From assembly GCA_963829135.1 (NCBI GenBank), contig CAWHHO010000010.1:1-64000 (forward strand): DNA of 64,000 nt. The letters run 5' to 3'. The stretch is from Kumtagia sp963829135 (GTDB lineage Bacteria; Pseudomonadota; Alphaproteobacteria; Rhizobiales; Rhizobiaceae). The notes below the pieces were generated by a model. The model had not been told where the DNA came from and did no database searches. It saw only the letters and a program-made list of their open reading frames with translations. Shown here one piece after another: positions 60,632 to 64,000 of this stretch (position 1 is the first letter of the stretch; every line of letters starts with the position of its first letter). A program made the position numbers and the translations under genes.

Positions 60632-62128
60632 CTAATTTGCGGCCTGCTTCTGCGGTTTGGTGGCGATCTCGGTCGCCTTGGCCATGACGTGGTAGATCAT
60701 GTTCTGTTCGACGATACCCTGGAACAGGTGCGCCCATGGGCCTTGCGCCAAAATTGCCACGTCGTCGCCGGCATGGGTCTCGCTCTCGCCGAGCGGTACC
60801 AGTGCCTGCTGCAGAAAGTCCGGATCCTGCGTGTCGACATCGGTCAGGTCGGCGCGTGGCTCGTCAACCTTGGCGCCCGGGCCGTTCAGGTAGCCCAGCG
60901 TTGTATAGGGCTTCTTGTCATCGCCTTCGCCAGCGATGCCGAGGATCGGGTTGTTGCGCTTCGGATAACCGGCCATCGTGAAGACGTGGCTGTGATCGGC
61001 AGTGACGATCACCAGCGTCTCCTCCTGGTTGACCTTCGCCAGCGCCGCCTTGACCGCATCCGAAAGAGCGACAGTATCCGTCAGCGCGCGGTATGCATTG
61101 CCGGCGTGGTGAGCGTGATCGATGCGGCCCGCTTCCACCATCAGGACATAGCCATCCTTGTTCTGCGACAGCATGTCGATCGCCTTGGCGGTCATATCGG
61201 CCAGCGACGGCTCGCCACCCTTGTCCTTCTCGCGATCGGTCTCGTACTGCATGTGGCTGCGCTCGAACAGGCCGAAGAGATGCCCGGTCTTTGCCGGGTC
61301 GATGGCGTCAAACTCCGCCTTGTTCCAGACGTAGCCGGCATCGTTGTACTTAGCCTGCCATTCCTTGATGAGGTCGCGACCGTCCTTGCGCGCGCCCATC
61401 TTGTCGGCGGCTTCCGGATCGGCCTGGCTTTCCAGCATGAAGTTCGAGCGGCCGCCGCCGAGGATCACCTCGAAGCCGTTACCCGCCGGCCAGTCGATCA
61501 GCTGCGCGGCAACGTCCTTGCAGCCCTTGTCGGCATCGCTCTTGATCTGGGAATCGTTCTCGATGTCGCGGTTCGCGGACTTCGCGTAGGTTGAAGCCGG
61601 TGTGGCGTGCGTGATGCGTGCGGTCGAAATGATACCCGTCGAAAGCCCCACCTTCTCCGCCTGTTCGAAGATCGTCGTGACCTCGTTGCCCTTGACCGTC
61701 GAACAATCCTTGTATTTGACGTTCTGCGTCACGCCGAGTGTGCCATTGACGGACTTGACGCCGGAAACCATCGCGGTTGCAGTCGGTGCCGAATCGGCAA
61801 CCTGGGAGTCGTGCGTGTAGGTCTTCGACAGAGCGAGATAGGGCAGTTCTTCGAAGGACAGCTTGTTGCTCTCGCCATCGACGCCCTTCTGCTGGCCATC
61901 GAAAATGCGCGAGGCGGTAATCGTCGTGACCGACATGCCATCACCGATGAACAGGATGACGTTCTTGGCCTTGCCGGTGTTCGGCTGGCGCGCGGCGATC
62001 TTGTCGAGTTCGGCCTGCGCCTGTTTGAAGTAGCTATCGTTGACCTGCGGCAGGGCTTCCTGTGCGAGCGCATGCGATGCGGCCACTATCGATCCGCCGG
62101 CGAGAAGCGCGAATGTCAGCTTGTTCAT
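60632..62128 (-). CDS. phoA: Alkaline phosphatase (PhoA family)
   Basis: The 498-residue enzyme has a signal peptide (MNKLTFALLAGGSIVAASHALAQ) and releases phosphate from phosphomonoesters in the periplasm. Metal and catalytic motifs are visible: AKNVILFIGDGMSVTTITAS, DSAPTATAMVSGVKS (Ser nucleophile), GRIDHAHHAGNAYRAL and VTADHSHVFTMAGY. The length is close to the family norm. The gene follows secA in the same direction after 157 nt that contain inverted repeats. No clear Pho box was recognised. Confidence 0.93.
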   Translation of the reverse strand: MNKLTFALLAGGSIVAASHALAQEALPQVNDSYFKQAQAELDKIAARQPNTGKAKNVILFIGDGMSVTTITASRIFDGQQKGVDGESNKLSFEELPYLALSKTYTHDSQVADSAPTATAMVSGVKSVNGTLGVTQNVKYKDCSTVKGNEVTTIFEQAEKVGLSTGIISTARITHATPASTYAKSANRDIENDSQIKSDADKGCKDVAAQLIDWPAGNGFEVILGGGRSNFMLESQADPEAADKMGARKDGRDLIKEWQAKYNDAGYVWNKAEFDAIDPAKTGHLFGLFERSHMQYETDREKDKGGEPSLADMTAKAIDMLSQNKDGYVLMVEAGRIDHAHHAGNAYRALTDTVALSDAVKAALAKVNQEETLVIVTADHSHVFTMAGYPKRNNPILGIAGEGDDKKPYTTLGYLNGPGAKVDEPRADLTDVDTQDPDFLQQALVPLGESETHAGDDVAILAQGPWAHLFQGIVEQNMIYHVMAKATEIATKPQKQAAN

Positions 62129-62189
62129 GGGTTTGCCTTTCGAAAAAATCTGCCAATGGCGAGGGCTGAACGGACAGCCGGACTTTTTC

Positions 62190-62207
62190 TTATGGCGCTT
62201 CCATAAC
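62190..62207. promoter_or_regulatory. Small hairpin upstream of phoA
   Basis: TTATGG and CCATAA pair around a short loop, next to a run of five Ts on the plus strand. It lies 62 nt upstream of the phoA start. It could be part of the phoA leader or promoter region. Role unknown. Confidence 0.3.
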
Positions 62208-62214
62208 AGAGATG

Positions 62215-62241
62215 TGTCAGCTGAAGGTGTTCAGCCTGACA
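62215..62241 (-). terminator. Inverted repeat after secA
   Basis: TGTCAGCTGAA (62215-62225) and TTCAGCCTGACA (62230-62241) form an 11-bp stem with one bulged base and a 4-nt loop. It begins 45 nt after the secA stop on the minus strand and probably ends the secA transcript. Confidence 0.5.
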
Positions 62242-62285
62242 GTGATGGCGCGGAGGAAGTTGGCTTCCGCCGCCCTGCTCACGCC

Positions 62286-64000
<1,715 letters not shown>

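Noticed and set aside
62129..62285. Pho box upstream of phoA
   Set aside because: Only one partial CTGTCA-like half site was found and it lies in an inverted repeat after secA. The second half site is not convincing.

Overview
The window reads as chromosome of a high-GC alphaproteobacterium of the Hyphomicrobiales (Rhizobiales), closest in feel to Mesorhizobium, Aminobacter or Nitratireductor. This is inferred from the housekeeping gene orders (rpmH-rnpA-yidC-engB; comF-grxC-nitrilase-DUF1178 near ubiG), the rhizobial-type intergenic palindromes, an RpoH with the rhizobial RpoH box, and the density of catabolic ABC transporters. The species was not determined.

Layout. 0.1-3.2 kb: rpoH, a broken rluD-type pseudouridine synthase, a small membrane protein, a VOC protein and tRNA-Glu. 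3.2-8.2 kb: a loose accessory stretch with small lipoproteins, a secreted alpha/beta hydrolase and a PdxI/YdbC-like aldo/keto reductase. 8.3-16.5 kb: a minus-strand molybdenum hydroxylase operon (SRPBCC/CoxG-like protein, FAD subunit, 2Fe-2S subunit, a molybdopterin subunit split into two genes, MoxR/CoxD ATPase, CoxE-like VWA protein, amidohydrolase) behind an AraC regulator. 16.6-23 kb: AI-2E family permease, an ECF sigma / anti-sigma / fasciclin module, and a KefB-type antiporter with a cNMP-binding tail. 23.2-27.8 kb: ubiG, YjbR, DUF1178, nitrilase, grxC, comF and a methyltransferase.

28-46.7 kb is a catabolic block. AmiC/AmiR amide sensing proteins lead an operon with an oligopeptide-type ABC transporter and a formamidase/acetamidase. 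A LysR regulator and a second run follow: an MttB-superfamily methyltransferase, a StcD-like N-methylproline demethylase, a solute-binding protein, an HpbD-like betaine epimerase, a second TMADH-type flavoenzyme and a P5C reductase-like protein. Together these suggest uptake and stepwise demethylation of proline betaine or a related N-methylated imino acid, without the Rieske demethylase known from other pathways. This is the most interesting part of the window.

46.9-64 kb: tRNA-Arg, a sensor histidine kinase, an HSL-type esterase, rpmH-rnpA-yidC, a TetR/DUF1772 pair with a striking operator palindrome, a Vat-like acetyltransferase, engB, a TetR-regulated EmrAB-type efflux pair, an AMP-dependent acyl-CoA ligase, phoA, and secA running off the right edge.

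Quality note. Four genes (rluD twice, the FAD subunit, the anti-sigma factor, the acyl-CoA ligase) and the tRNA-Arg each depart from expectation by an insertion (1, 1, 4, 1, 1 and 1 nt). None departs by a deletion. Removing each insertion restores a normal-length product, so sequencing or assembly error is at least as likely as real gene decay.
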